Assembly: GCA_015680685.1 (NCBI GenBank) | Contig: MNCI01009312.1 | Location: 318,685 to 355,976, forward strand | DNA length: 37,292 nt | Direction of reading: 5' to 3' | From: Gnetum montanum | Lineage: Eukaryota; Streptophyta; Gnetopsida; Gnetales; Gnetaceae | Part shown: piece after piece, positions 19,740 through 30,627 of the stretch | How the letters are laid out: the number at the start of each line of letters is the position of its first letter | Position numbering within the stretch: the stretch's first letter is position 1 | Notes under the pieces: generated by a model | What the model was told of the DNA's origin: nothing | What the model saw: only the letters and a program-made list of their open reading frames with translations | Databases searched by the model: none | Made by a program: the position numbers and the translations under genes

Positions 19740-22110
19740 ATGTTGTTCCAGGTGAGGGTGGCTCTTCCATAGGTTTCTTCCCATTGTCATAAAGCTTCTT
19801 GAATTGGTACTTGTTCAAAAGTACTTGCAACTTCTCTTCTTCTGTTCTAGGATTATGGACTATCCATGCTAATGAACCAATGTTTGATGAATTAGGTATG
19901 TTCCATGGACATGGCAATTATGAAAACATCTAATTGGCTTTAATGTACCATGTTGCAAATTATGATCTCTCTTGTTGAAAAGCTCTAACCTTTTCTCTAA
20001 GTTCATGGTAGTCTATTTATCTTCTAGCGAGATTAACTACTACATCTTTTTGCCCTTGGTAGCTAGCCTTAGCTACTTCTAGTTCTGAGTTTACTACTTG
20101 AAGTTTTTGTAAAGCATCTTTTTAGTCTATAAACTCTTTCTCATATAAAGCATAAGTGGCTACTACTTACTGTTCTAGCCCATTTCTAGGCTTACCTATT
20201 GTTAACATGGCCAAATTAGCATAATGGAGGTTTGCTAACACCATGTATTCTTTCAAGTTCTCTATCTACAGGTCTTTATTTTTCACTTCTACTTAATAGG
20301 TCTAGGCCATGCTATCCAAGATGTGTTGCCAATCAGGATTTTTTGCTACAATAGAACTGATTTTGACCTTTTTCACCTCGATCTCTTTCTCATTTATCTA
20401 CTCGTACATGCCCACTTGGTCTAGGAAGTGTTCTTTGAGCCTTTCATATTTCTTAGCCTCATTTTTCCATGTGCTAATTTTAATAGGTGATTTCTGTTGA
20501 ATGGCACATACCTCCTTCATAGAGAGGGTTCTATTTTCTCTTGAGAGGCAACTCATATCTTTGTTGATCCTCATCAGTTGCTCTCTCAACTGATGGATAC
20601 TTTCTTCTAGAGCATTTTTCTACTTTTCTACTATGTTCAACCTCATGTTGTCTAGAGTGAGTTGTTTATTTTCTTACTATAAGGTAGCAACTGTTTTGGC
20701 ATGGGCATATGATTAGGCTTCGACTACTAAAGCATTCCATACTACCTTTTCTTTCTCATCTACTATGTCTTTATTGTTCCTAAGGAGGAAATTAATTTTC
20801 TCAATTCTAAATTTTACTATTTGATCTGGTGTTATGAATTGAGTTGGATATCTCCTTTCTACTCTCAAGGCTACAAGCTCTTCTTATAATTAGCGAACTT
20901 CATTCCCAACATGATCTACCCTAGTTTTGATCATGATTAATTTTCCTTTGGTGGTAATAATTCAGACTATGTTGTAGTGACATCACTAGGAATATCAAAG
21001 AGATTTTTCATAACTTGTCCTATTTGCAATAATCTATCTAATACATCTTCATGTTTTACAAGAGTCATAGAGGTACCCACTAGCATTTGAGCATCTTTGG
21101 TTCCATAAATATCAATTGGTGACACAACAGTTATATTAAATGACCCTTTGATGTGATCTATGATCATTTCTATAGCTCCCATTACATCATCATGCTACAT
21201 GACCATAACTGTGGCTCCTTCTCCTGATTCAAGCACCACTTCTAATGATGTAACATTCCTAGAAATCTATTGTGACCATTGGGCCTCTCCTCTTAACTAC
21301 AATGATTTTTTTCCACTTGTAAGATTGGTTGAAATGGTTGGTCTCATTGCATCATCAATGACTCATTAAAAGTCTGTAATCTTATGGCAATGGTGGTGGA
21401 ACTTGTGGTTGTTGTTGTTGTTGTCCTCTGGTTTGGGTAGTCTTCTTAGTGCCTGGTTGTTCTTCTAATTGGTCCTTTTTGGAAGGCACTGGCTTGGAAA
21501 TTTCAACATAGGAAGCATTCTTTGCCTTTCTTAATGCATCGTTTGTATACCCTAGGATGCTAGCTCATTTACATAACTTCCAAATAAGGAAAGGAAATAG
21601 AAGTGTTAACTTCCCTGCCTTCTTCTCCTAAAATCACCTTTTGATTTCTATGAAGTAGAGGTGAGTGATGTTTGCATTTAATTTTCCCATTAATATTGTA
21701 CTCCCTCTAGCCGCATATGTACATATTCGATTCAATCTCTTGGTAGGAAATAGGTGATAAGTGCCAATTTTGAAATAGATCTTTTCTTCTGTAGTCAATT
21801 CCTTACCATATGCCCAGTGCAACCACATCTTCCTAGTGTCTATGTCAAATCTAGTTAATATCTATGCCACCTTTGCTCCTTGATTGCGCACATCCAATAC
21901 CTCTATGATTGCCTTAATTGAGTAAGATACCAAGATTCTTTCAATTTTGACTGTGGCATTAGCTTCTTGATTTTGCTAAAACTAGAGTGTTTCTCCTAGA
22001 TATCAGTATCCATTATTTATTAAAGTAGGCCAAAAAGGAGATGACAAAGTTGGGCCTTTATAGCTTCTGCAGAAAATTCCAAAAATGGACCAAAGTTAAG
22101 TTCCACAATG
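19740..22110 (-). pseudogene. 3' accessory ORF of the minus-strand element
   Basis: It holds the same three parts as 10440-13371. The N-terminal domain (about 21520-21830) has LTTEEKIYFKIGTYHLF, then LTLLFPFLIWKLCK and TNDALRKAK. It is followed by a Gln/Pro-rich segment with a run of about five Gln codons (21410-21425). A long charged region (for example 20398-20589, LMRINKDMSCLSRENRTL) looks like coiled coil. The C-terminus has CPWNIP (19895-19912) then AWIVHNPR. Stops and frameshifts break it. No membrane segment is apparent. Conservation of both ends in two diverged elements supports a genuine gene of unknown role. Confidence 0.7.
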
Positions 22111-22890
22111 ATCATTGACATGATGGATTTTTCCTAATTAGCTTGAAGGAATTTAGGTGATAGTGTAAGTTATTATCCCTGGATGAGCACTAGTTGAAAA
22201 TCTACTTCTACTTTAGTAGATTGCTCTATGACAAGAGTTTGTTAATGAATGCTAAAGGATTATGCTTCTTGCTCTCCTTGTTTTGCTTGCAAATTTTGCT
22301 CGCTCGCTTGTCCTTTTCCATGACCTCGTGGTCTTTTACTTGACAATTATGGAAGTTCTCCTTATGCTCCTCTTTTTCAAGTCATCTACAGTCAATCCAG
22401 GGTTTGGAATTACTAAAGTGTTCTCATCAATGAGCAACAATTTGATACCTTACTCATAACCTTAGTTATATCAAGTCCTTAGTTCATTATGATTGTAGAG
22501 TTAGAAAATGTTCAAGAACAACCCCATTAATACTTTAAATGAGTGGCATGATTAATTATAAGTCTTCTTAAAGTTGTTTTGGCCTTAACATGAGTGATTT
22601 AATTTTAAAAAAAATCTTAATATGTTTCCTTAGACTTACCCCTATAATACCTTCCATTTGTTAACAATTTTGAAAAAATTAACTCAAATTTCCATTACTA
22701 GCACCCTCCCATGAATAAGGTGATCACTTTGAGATCATGTAGATTCAAAAATCATGTAAATTGAGGTAATTCTAAGCAAGTTATGGGCATTAGAAGTTGG
22801 AGTGTCAGAGCTCTTAGCTACAAAGAAAAATTGGCAACAATTCCTTTCTTATGAAATTCAGAAACAAAAAATCTTTCTAACTCCCTCGTG

Positions 22891-22985
22891 TTATATATAG
22901 GTTTTATGTGGGCGATCTTGTAAATACAACATTGTAGATGCAATATCGTAGGTGCCTGCAATATCGTAGATATGATGTTACCATA
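22891..22985 (-). promoter_or_regulatory. internal promoter-like copy of the U3 module (minus-strand element)
   Basis: On the minus strand, repeats reading CATATCTACGATATTGCAGG, CCTACGATATTGCATC and TACAATGTTG (22930-22985) are followed by a TATA box CTATATATAA (22891-22900). The LTR U3 of this element has the same kind of repeats (TCTACAATGTC, ACGATATTGTAGG) followed by TATATAA or GCTATATAAG. It lies directly upstream of the 3' accessory ORF, as in the plus element, but with the motif of its own LTR. Confidence 0.6.
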
Positions 22986-22999
22986 GAAAAATCAAAATT

Positions 23000-24225
23000 T
23001 CTGAATGTTTTTCTTGAAAAAAATTGAGTCCCATAAGATAGTTAGGAGATATGCATCATGTTGAAATGGTCTTGATATAGCGATGATGCTTTAGTTGTGA
23101 AAAATAAGTGTTGAAAGTCTATGATTAAGGAATCCTGGGTAATTAAAGTATATGAGGTATTGATGGAATGGATGAGAAAGACAACATTATTATGTTATTA
23201 GAATGTATAGTGTGAATGATATGGGAAGTATTTATTATTATTTATGGGAATTGGAAGTCTTAAGATGATGTGGAATCACTTAGTGGGTATAAGATATAAT
23301 AGTTATACAAGTGCGTCCTCCCTAAAGCAAGCTCCATCCCTTAATGCCCTTGTATAACCATGCCTACAGGTGTCCTTAGGCACTTAAGGAGTTAAATGCA
23401 ATGCATACCTACTTAGCAAGACACACATGTTAGTACCACCAAATTGGAGAAATAACTCTATGTTACACAAAATCATAAGTTATGAGTATTTAAATAGTGA
23501 GATGAAATGGGTTTAGAAGGGATTGCAAAAATTGGGATATGAGGTGTCATACCATAGGCATAATGAATTATTATGTTTTATTAGTGGTTAAGGTAATCAT
23601 TAGCCTTTCTATCCAAGATTCAAGCCAAGTCCAAACCACATCTAGTGACATCACATCGTTTCATCTCTTGGAATTACAATAGTAAGACTATCAAAGTTAC
23701 AAAGAGTATTGTCACTTAGCATATTGTCCAAAGAAGGAGTTTATTTATGGCACTTTATTTTTATTTTTACGTTTCTGAGAAGTTTCCTACCTTCAAGCAC
23801 GGGTAACATGTCTTTCCAGTGCGACCCCCGTAAACTTATTTTGTGCCCTTTTATTTGTTATTTATGTCAAACCTTTTTAAGGTAGCACATATTTTACTCT
23901 TACAACCATTTTCGTTAGATCTACAAGGATATAATACAACCTTAGTAACATGATAGAACTTAAAATAATAGTCCCAAAAAATCCACAAGTTTCCTTAATG
24001 TCACACCCTTTTCATTTCCCCTTGGTTCTTCACTTTTTTGTCTAGGCATAATGATCACAAGTTTATTCTTAGTTTGATGATGGAAAGAATATCATTATGG
24101 CCATGGTAAGAACCTCTTCTTATTGGAATGGATGAATGGATGATGTGGGCTCACTATGCAAATAATCAATCTCTTATGACTTGATTTCATAGAGAAATTT
24201 TCACCTTATTAGCTACATCTTGCCT
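23000..24225 (-). other. non-coding spacer with conserved blocks (minus-strand element)
   Basis: No open frame with a recognisable domain. It contains counterparts of the four blocks seen at 8793-9646: 24129-24153, 23789-23811 (21 of 23 bases identical to 9158-9180), 23641-23654 and 23304-23322. Distances between blocks are about 342, 157, 332 and 422 bp to the TATA box, against 365, 144, 326 and 378 in the plus element. Confidence 0.6.
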
Positions 24226-24229
24226 TTAT

Positions 24230-24470
24230 TTAAATGTGTTTTATTAATGATAAAAAATTATTCACAAAGGGTTTTAAAAAAAGTATAAAAGAAATGGAAA
24301 AGATGGTAAAAATTATGAAAAATTATTAAAAATGAAAAATGTTAAAGAATTGAAAAATATTAAAGAATGTGAAAAATTGAAGAAATGAGAAAGTATAAAA
24401 CAATGAAAAAAATGTAAAAGAATGTGAAAAAATGAAAAGAACTATAAAAAAATAGAAAAAATTAGTAAGG
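24230..24470 (-). repeat. T-rich (A-rich on + strand) imperfect tandem repeat after integrase
   Basis: The plus strand is a run of GAAAAAATG-, TTAAAGAATG- and TGAAAAATT-like units. On the element's sense strand it is T-rich with recurrent CATTTTTTC and CACATTCTTT. It occupies the same place as the T-rich tract at 8490-8660. Probably a low-complexity expansion; a regulatory role is unproven. Confidence 0.6.
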
Positions 24471-24484
24471 TACCTATAGCTTTA

Positions 24485-25700
24485 AATGGACACCCCCATG
24501 ACTATTATGAAGATAAGGAAAATGGAAGATAGAGCAAGTGGAAGACCAGTGAGTAGGTTGGGTAGATTCCTTTGAGTACTCATAGTATGATTTGACTTGT
24601 TGGATATTGACAAGGATATGCTTATGTGGGCTAGATGGGTCATGAATATGTAAGGCACCAGATGGCTAAGTGACGTGTACTATGTATGATCCCTCCCAAA
24701 GTATTTGAAATTTAGCCTTTTGGGGTAAATGGCTAGGATTGTAATAAAGGACCTTATTGCCCAATTGTATGGTTACATTTCTTATCCACGAACCATACAT
24801 AAGCTTCAAGTAGTGCTTGTGGACTTCACTAATCGTAAGTGCTACTCATCTATTTTAATCTAAAAGATTCAGATTCATTAGACATTCCTTTTCTACTAAA
24901 CTCAAATCAAGGTCAAGTTCACTAGTAGTAGCTAAAGTGTGAAGCTTTGCCTAGATTGGAAGTGTCGACAACTTTCCATAGACTAACTCATATGGGGTTT
25001 ACCCTATAGGTACTTTCCATGATGTTCTATATGCCCATAGAGCATCGTTTAATTTTGTACTTCAATCATGTCTAAACCTACTAATTATCCTAGTGGGATT
25101 CTAGTAATTTCATGGTTAGTAACTTTAGCTTGACCATTTTCTTGGAGATGATATGGTGTTGTTAATTTATGGTTAACCCCAAGTTGTTGCATGAGTTTTT
25201 TAAAGGTAGCACCAGTGAAGTGGATCCCATTATCTAATATTAGCATTCTAAGTACTCCAAATCGATTCACCACATGTTGTTGGAAAACTTGATAGCTATT
25301 TTTCTTGCACAATCCTTTACTACTACTACCTCTACCCACTTTGTGCAATAATCAACAATCACAATAATGTATGATTTTCTATTTTTCATTGGTTGAATGG
25401 GCCCCATAAAATCAATTCCCCAAATATTAAAAGTCTCCAGCAGTTGTATCCAATGTTGTGGACCTTCATATCTAGTCGTAATTCCATGATCTCTTTGGCA
25501 ATGTTCACATGATTAGGCAAAAGTATGGGCATCTCTAAACAAAGTAGGCCAAAAGTACCCTGCATATAGTAACTTAGGTGTTGTTCTACGTCCTACATAG
25601 TGGCCACCACATGGACCATCATGGGTGTCTTATAATACTCTTTGCTAGTCACAATTAGGTACACACCATCTAACAAGCCCATATACATAAATTTTGTATA
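24485..25700 (-). pseudogene. pol: integrase, catalytic Glu changed to Lys
   Basis: The N-terminus keeps the zinc-binding pattern: THDGPCGGHYVGRR, YAGYFWPTLFRDAHTF and SCEHCQR (about 25490-25640). The core reads WGIDFMGPIQP, YIIVIVDYCTKWVEV and LILDNGIHFTGATF, then PYHLQENGQAKVTNHEI. The third catalytic position of the D,D-35-E triad, normally Glu in GQAE, is Lys here. The plus element keeps Glu. The C-terminus (about 24500-24720) reads ILWEGSYIV, PSGALHIHDPSSPHK and LVNIQQVK, matching the plus copy. Frameshifts and stops occur throughout. Confidence 0.9.
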
Positions 25701-25859
25701 GGTTTTCATTTATTTTCATGTATTATTTAGCTTTGTAAAGGAATTATTCATGTTGTTTTCTATTCCATTCAACAGGAAGCTCTTATGTGGTGAGATACGT
25801 CAGGTACTCTGTAGTTCATGGTTTTTCTGTTAAATCTACAGCCTTTGCTATTCTAGTGA

Positions 25860-26400
25860 AGAGGTCCTCATTAGGAAATTGATTTGATAAGGGTTTTACT
25901 CAGTTGTCTGCATTCCATTTCAACCTTGATAAATGATCAGCTACAACATTTTTTGTCCCTTTTTTTATTAATCATTGTAATGTCAAACTCTCAAAGAATT
26001 ACAAGTCATCTTATCACTCTGGGACTAACAATTGGCTTGTTTATTAAAAATCAGATGGCACTATGATCTATGTGGACAAATATCTAATAACTGACCACAT
26101 AATGTCTAAATTTTTTAAGAGCATACACCATAGCCATCAACTCCTTTTCAGTTGTGGTGCAATTTAATTGTGCTCTAGTGATGCTTCTACTAGCATAATG
26201 GATGTAATATGATCTCTTTTGATCATCAAGTTGTTCAGTACTACACGAAGTACATAGTTGAAGGCATCAGTCATGATATGAAAAGGCCCTGACAACTTCG
26301 AAGCTTGAAGGATTTGTGTATCAACTAGCTTCTATTTCACATGACTTAGTCCACTCAAAAGATACATCCTTCTTTGTGAGTTCTAGCAATGGTTTGGCTA
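25860..26400 (-). pseudogene. pol: RNase H, decayed
   Basis: Minus-strand reading gives ITRAQLNCTTTEKELMAMVYALKKFRHYVV (catalytic Glu in EKE), then IFVHIDHSAI (Asp kept) and NKPIVSPRVI. The first Asp lies in a frame-disrupted FSYHD segment. This matches the plus element's NYTTIEKELMVVVYA region. The end of the domain is scrambled by frameshifts before integrase begins. Confidence 0.85.
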
Positions 26401-27120
26401 TTTTCAAGAAGTTTTCAATAAATCTTTTACAATATCCCATACAGCCCAAGAAGGATCTTACATCTTTTATTGTCTACAGCCTTTGAGTGATATTTTAGAT
26501 GACTCTAATTTTTTCAGGATCTACCTCTATACCCCTTTTGGAGATTTTGTGTCCTAGTACTATGCTTTCCTAGGCCATAAGATGGCTCTTCTACCAATTG
26601 AGCTTCAGGTTAGTTTCAACACATCTTTTAAGTACTTACTCCAACTAATACACAACTTATTTGAAATCTAGCCCATATGTGGAGAAATCATCCATGAAAA
26701 CTACAACACCATTACCTATATGCTCTTGGAATATTCTTAAAACTAGTCTCTAGAAGGTTCCTAGCACATTACATAGATTGAGAGGCATATCTTTGTAAGA
26801 AAACATTCCCCATGGACTGGTAAAAGTGGTTTTCTCTTGGTCCTTCGGTGCAATTCGAATTTGATTGTATCTACTGTACCCATGTAAAAAACTGTAGTAC
26901 TCATGTCCTAAAATTATGTTCAAGACTTGATCCACAAATGTCAATGGGAAATGATCCTTGAACGTGGCTAAATTCAACAACCAAAAGCCGATGTAGATGC
27001 ACCATTTACCTCCCTTCTTTGGAACTATCACCAAAGGCCTTATCCATTCACTATCTACAATTGGATAAATGAATTCTACCTTTAGCAACTTTTCTAATTC
27101 TTACTTGACTACCTCCTTGA
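26400..27120 (-). pseudogene. pol: reverse transcriptase with intact FMDD
   Basis: An open stretch (27088-26750) reads VEFIYPIVDSEWIRPLVIVPKKGGKW, FVDQVLNIILGHEYYSFLHGYSRYNQI and MPLNLCNVLGTF. After a stop it continues to VVVFMDDFSTYG (catalytic codons about 26685-26699), VLKRCVETNLKLNW, VLGHKI and VRSFLGCMGY. The second catalytic motif is intact, unlike the plus copy (FMDE), but the first motif reads FLHGYS instead of FLDGYS, so the first Asp is lost. Several stops are present. Confidence 0.92.
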
Positions 27121-27735
27121 GTTTAGGATTTAGTCTTCATTGAGGTTGGCATTTTGGTTTAACTGCATGATCAATGTAGATCCATTGTTGGAAAATTCAT
27201 GGATCAATTCCTATGATCTCATCATAAGACCATGTGAATGTTGTAGGCCATTTTTTCAGCACTTCTAGTAGTTTCCCTTCTTGTTATTCAGAAATGCATA
27301 TTCTAACGTTGTCTGTAGGACTTTCAATTCCAATGGTACTAATTCCATTGTGTTTGGGGTTTCTAAGTATCCCTAGTATATTTCTTCCTCCTAATTATTT
27401 TAAGTGTAAGAGTGTCTTTTCCTTAGTTGTTCTAGCTTATCTATTTTTACCATGTAGGTACTAATGATCTATTCTTTGGTTCCATGTACATATCAAATTG
27501 GGTTTCTTCACTGATAATCAGCCATTGGATGCCCTCTTGTTAGGTGGCTGCCACATACAACGAATTTTGGACACAATTTGTTTCTATGCATTAATTACAT
27601 GCCTTGGTCTCTTTTCATTCAATAGCCCAAATTCTTTGCACACAATTGCCCCCATGATTGTTATATGCAATACATGGAATCCTTTATTTATGTATGATTC
27701 TAGCTTCACCTTCCTTGGAAATTTCCAAGGATAAA
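27121..27735 (-). pseudogene. pol: protease-RT connector of pol, strongly decayed
   Basis: This corresponds by position to 5253-5780 of the plus element. Only fragments are readable on the minus strand (an IPCIAYN-like segment near the protease end matches IPCIMYN of the plus copy). The open frames on the plus strand here have no recognisable domain and are antisense. Confidence 0.5.
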
Positions 27736-28115
27736 TCACAAATTCTGAGCTTAGCATCCATGATGCTAAGCCAAGATCTTCCCATGATAATTGGAAACTC
27801 TTACTTGTTTTTGCCCATATGAATTACTAGAAAATCAACAAGATAGGACTAGCCACTGATGGTGGTGATCACATCATCCACCTATCCAAGTGGAAGTGAT
27901 TGACTGGTCTACAAGCTCTAAATGAATGTTACTTTTCTTTAGTGGTGGGAGGTTCCAAGCCTAGTACATGGCTTGAGATATCATATTAACTCCAAACCTA
28001 GAATCTAATAGAGTTTTGCATGATTTTTTTCCTACTATTTGGAGATAAATCAAGGGACTTCCTAGGTCGGTTCTTTTCTATAAAAGAGCACCTACCTTAA
28101 TCCATGGGTTACTAT
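27736..28115 (-). pseudogene. pol: aspartic protease, DSG changed to DSR
   Basis: Minus-strand reading gives SPLIYLQIV, LLDSRFGVNMISQAMY, a stop, WNLPPLKKSNIHLELVDQ, and EFPIIMGRSWLSIMDAKL. The catalytic triplet, normally D-S/T-G, is D-S-R. The flanks match the plus copy (SPLIYLQIV, NLPPLKK, HLEL, EFPIIM), confirming the domain. It would process Gag-Pol in a live element. Confidence 0.83.
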
Positions 28116-28319
28116 TTGTGTAAGCATCACAGTTGCAATGTTTAAACCTCATGAAGTTGGAAGCTTAATGCATTCGAAAGGACTTGATGTGGATGGAGTG
28201 GAGTTAGACGTGTTCCCCATCCACTGAGTCTTCTCTAGATTCCTTCCAAAGAACGGTCATTTCCTAGGTTGATACTCATAAGTATCCTTCCTTTCATGTG
28301 TATTGACTATCCTTGTAGC

Positions 28320-29710
28320 ACTTTTCGGCAGGGGTTGTGATGGTAAGATCCCCTGCATAATAGGAGGTGGCACTAGTGGCATAGGACTAAAGTGTTAAGT
28401 AGAATGTCCAGTTATTGGTGGATGCACATATAAGTTGGAATCAATCCTTGGTAGTGTTGATATGTTGTATTCTGCTAAATAGTACTATAAGGTTTGAATA
28501 GCTGCATGATCGGGTAAGACTAGATGTTGTACATAGTATTCATAAGGATCAGGTTATTGATATGGATACTATTGGCATGGTGGTGGCATGGCCCATCATT
28601 GTGGCTACTACCATTGTTGATGGTACTACTCCTACGACTACAATAAGGCTTTGCTAGGATAGTATGTTGGTTGAGGTTGTCATTTGTAGTTACCTTGACG
28701 ATAAGGTAACCATTTGGGCATTTGGTTTTGAACAAATTATTGGTTAAGTGCATATGTCCCAGTTTCTTGTAGATATACCATGACTGGACAACATCCCTTA
28801 AGATGTTCATCTATGGAGCTAGTGTCTGATTTCCCAATTACTAAAGCAAATTTTCCCTTTTGTACAAATTCCTTCTTCTTCTTTTTGTCTCCACCTCTAT
28901 TGAGTGCTTATGTTGTTGCTTTCTCCTCACAATCTTTAGTGTTTTTGTACATCATTCATCTACCAAATTCCCCATTTTTGCTACCTATGCTGCTATATCA
29001 GTAATAAATTTCTAAATTGATAGCATCTCCTTCTTGATGACCTAGTTCAAGGTTTCTTCCTCTTGGGTATCACACACCCATGCATCTCTTTTTCGGATTG
29101 ATGGATCCCTTCTGTATTTTCTAGTTGATTCCCTTTTTTGAGTTCTCCTTCTTCTTTTGTCACTTGATCAATGAGTTTTTGAATTCAATGGATGGTTAAT
29201 TCTAATCATCTTCCTTGGGAATAAACCCCAAGGATCTCTCTTTTTTTCTTCTTATGCTATTTATGATGTGCCTTAGTTGTTCCTTTGATGAAAATTTGTG
29301 GCTTGGGCATTTGTATAACAGTGAATAATATCTACCAATTGTTGCATCAAGGGTCTTGTGGATCCCTTATTTCCAGTTCTGGATTTTCTTTCTTAGGTTC
29401 GACACTCGTGAATATGTCTAATATTTGCCATTGAAAATTTCAAGCATGGTACTCCATTGTCTAATGGATTTAGGTTCCAGTAACCTATACCAACTTTTTT
29501 CTTCCTTCACAAGTGTTCTAGGAAACAACTTCAGTTTCTACTAAGCACTCTCTATGTTTTGAAGGACATAAGCATCGTCGAATTCTTGAAGGTGATGCTG
29601 AGGATTAGTGTAGTAACTTCCTTCAAACCAAGGCATGTTATTCATATCTAGCCATTTGATTTGGATGTCTCTCATGTGCCTAGTTGATATGTAGACCACT
29701 TCCTAAGTGT
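28320..29710 (-). pseudogene. gag: gag of the minus-strand element, decayed
   Basis: The capsid-like part starts near 29670: ISTRHMRDIQIKWLDMNNM, PWFEGSYYTN, FDDAYVLQNIES, KLFPRTLVKEE, SIRQWSTMLEIFNGKY (to about 29415). The plus element matches throughout. Later come a Lys/Glu-rich region, YLQETGTYALN (about 28770) and a Pro/Gln/Tyr-rich segment with DPYEYYVQ (about 28540). Stops are common. I see no clear zinc knuckle. Confidence 0.83.
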
Positions 29711-30326
29711 TGATCATGTTATAGATTACCATAAGGGGTTCATCATCATGATCAGGTTCATAGGCTCTGTGGTAGCTGTGATCCCTTCTATGCTCATGCC
29801 TCTCTTGATCCTCTCTTCTATCTTCGTACCTTCTTCATTCATACTCCTCATCTTCTAGATTAAAATACCTTGAGTATCAATCATGATGACTATGAGCTCT
29901 TCTCTTTTTTCTATCAAAGTCTCAGTACTTGTGTTGTCCCCAATCATAGTCCTTTGATGATCATGATGAAGTAGAGGNTAAGGGATCCTACTAAGTGCTA
30001 CAAGGAAACTCATAAGAGTCATGAAAGGAGAACTAACCAACATTGTTCTCCTGCTACCTCCTCTACTTCATCATGATCATCAAAGGACTATGATTGGGGA
30101 CAACACAAGTACTGAGACTTTGATAGAAAAAAGAGAAGAGCTCATAGTCATCATGATTGATACTCAAGGTATTTTAATCTAGAAGATGAGGAGTATGAAT
30201 GAAGAAGGTACGAAGATAGAAGAGAGGATCAAGAGAGGCATGAGCATAGAAGGGATCATAGCTACCATAGAGCCTATGAACCTGATCATGATGATGAACC
30301 CCTTATGGTAATCTATAACATGATCA
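29711..30326. repeat. 267-bp inverted repeat with arms next to single Ns
   Basis: Left arm 29711-29977 and right arm 30060-30326 are reverse complements; I found only two mismatches (in CTCTRTGGTAGCTRTGATCCC, near 29775-29787). The spacer is 82 bp and starts with an N (29978); a second N (30327) follows the right arm. On the minus strand the left arm encodes the Ser-rich then Arg/Glu/Asp/His-rich linker that joins the leader domain to gag (DDEPLMVIYNMI), so it is in its natural place. The right arm interrupts the leader domain. An assembly artefact is the likeliest explanation. Confidence 0.85.
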
Positions 30327-30329
30327 NAA

Positions 30330-30600
30330 TTATCTTGATGGAATATAAAGGTAAATTCTAGATGGTATGGATTAGTGTGAGCATAAGTAATACATGTCTA
30401 CATTGGCATTCCCCAATCTTCTCCATTTGCAATTCTATCACTACTCCTTGTTTCCTTGGAAGGTGATAGTTTATCATTATGTAAAGCCACATTATCATTT
30501 CTTCATGGTTTATGTTAAGTGTGCTTTATATTAAGGTTGTGAAGATTAAAGTTAGGTTCTAATACACCAAAATTTGGAAAATTAATTACTTAGTATAACA
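30330..30600 (-). pseudogene. leader domain of the minus-strand element, cut at an N
   Basis: Minus-strand reading gives SSDRIANGEDWGMPM, TYAHTNPYHLEFTFIFHQD, then the sequence stops at N 30327 before the RWRDM core. It aligns with the left tandem copy (SSDRIANEKDWGMPM, HLEFTFIFH at 18370-18500) and with LDFTFILHQD of the plus element. The rest of the domain is missing between the N and the inverted repeat. Confidence 0.72.
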
Positions 30601-30608
30601 TTGACTTA

Positions 30609-30626
30609 TCCCCGACAACAGTGTCA
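30609..30626 (-). other. primer binding site, tRNA-Asp type
   Basis: TGACACTGTTGTCGGGGA on the minus strand lies one base after the LTR end. All four differences from TGGCGCCGTTGCCGGGGA are G-to-A or C-to-T transitions. It identifies 30628-31426 as the 5' LTR. Confidence 0.88.
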
Positions 30627-30627
30627 A

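Noticed and set aside
24230-24470. A-rich array considered as a CRISPR or satellite array
   Set aside because: Units are irregular and low-complexity, with no constant repeat and unique spacers.
27234-27734. Two plus-strand open frames of about 77 codons with hydrophobic residues
   Set aside because: They lie antisense to the protease-RT connector. Hydrophobicity follows from T-rich complement sequence and no family is recognised.
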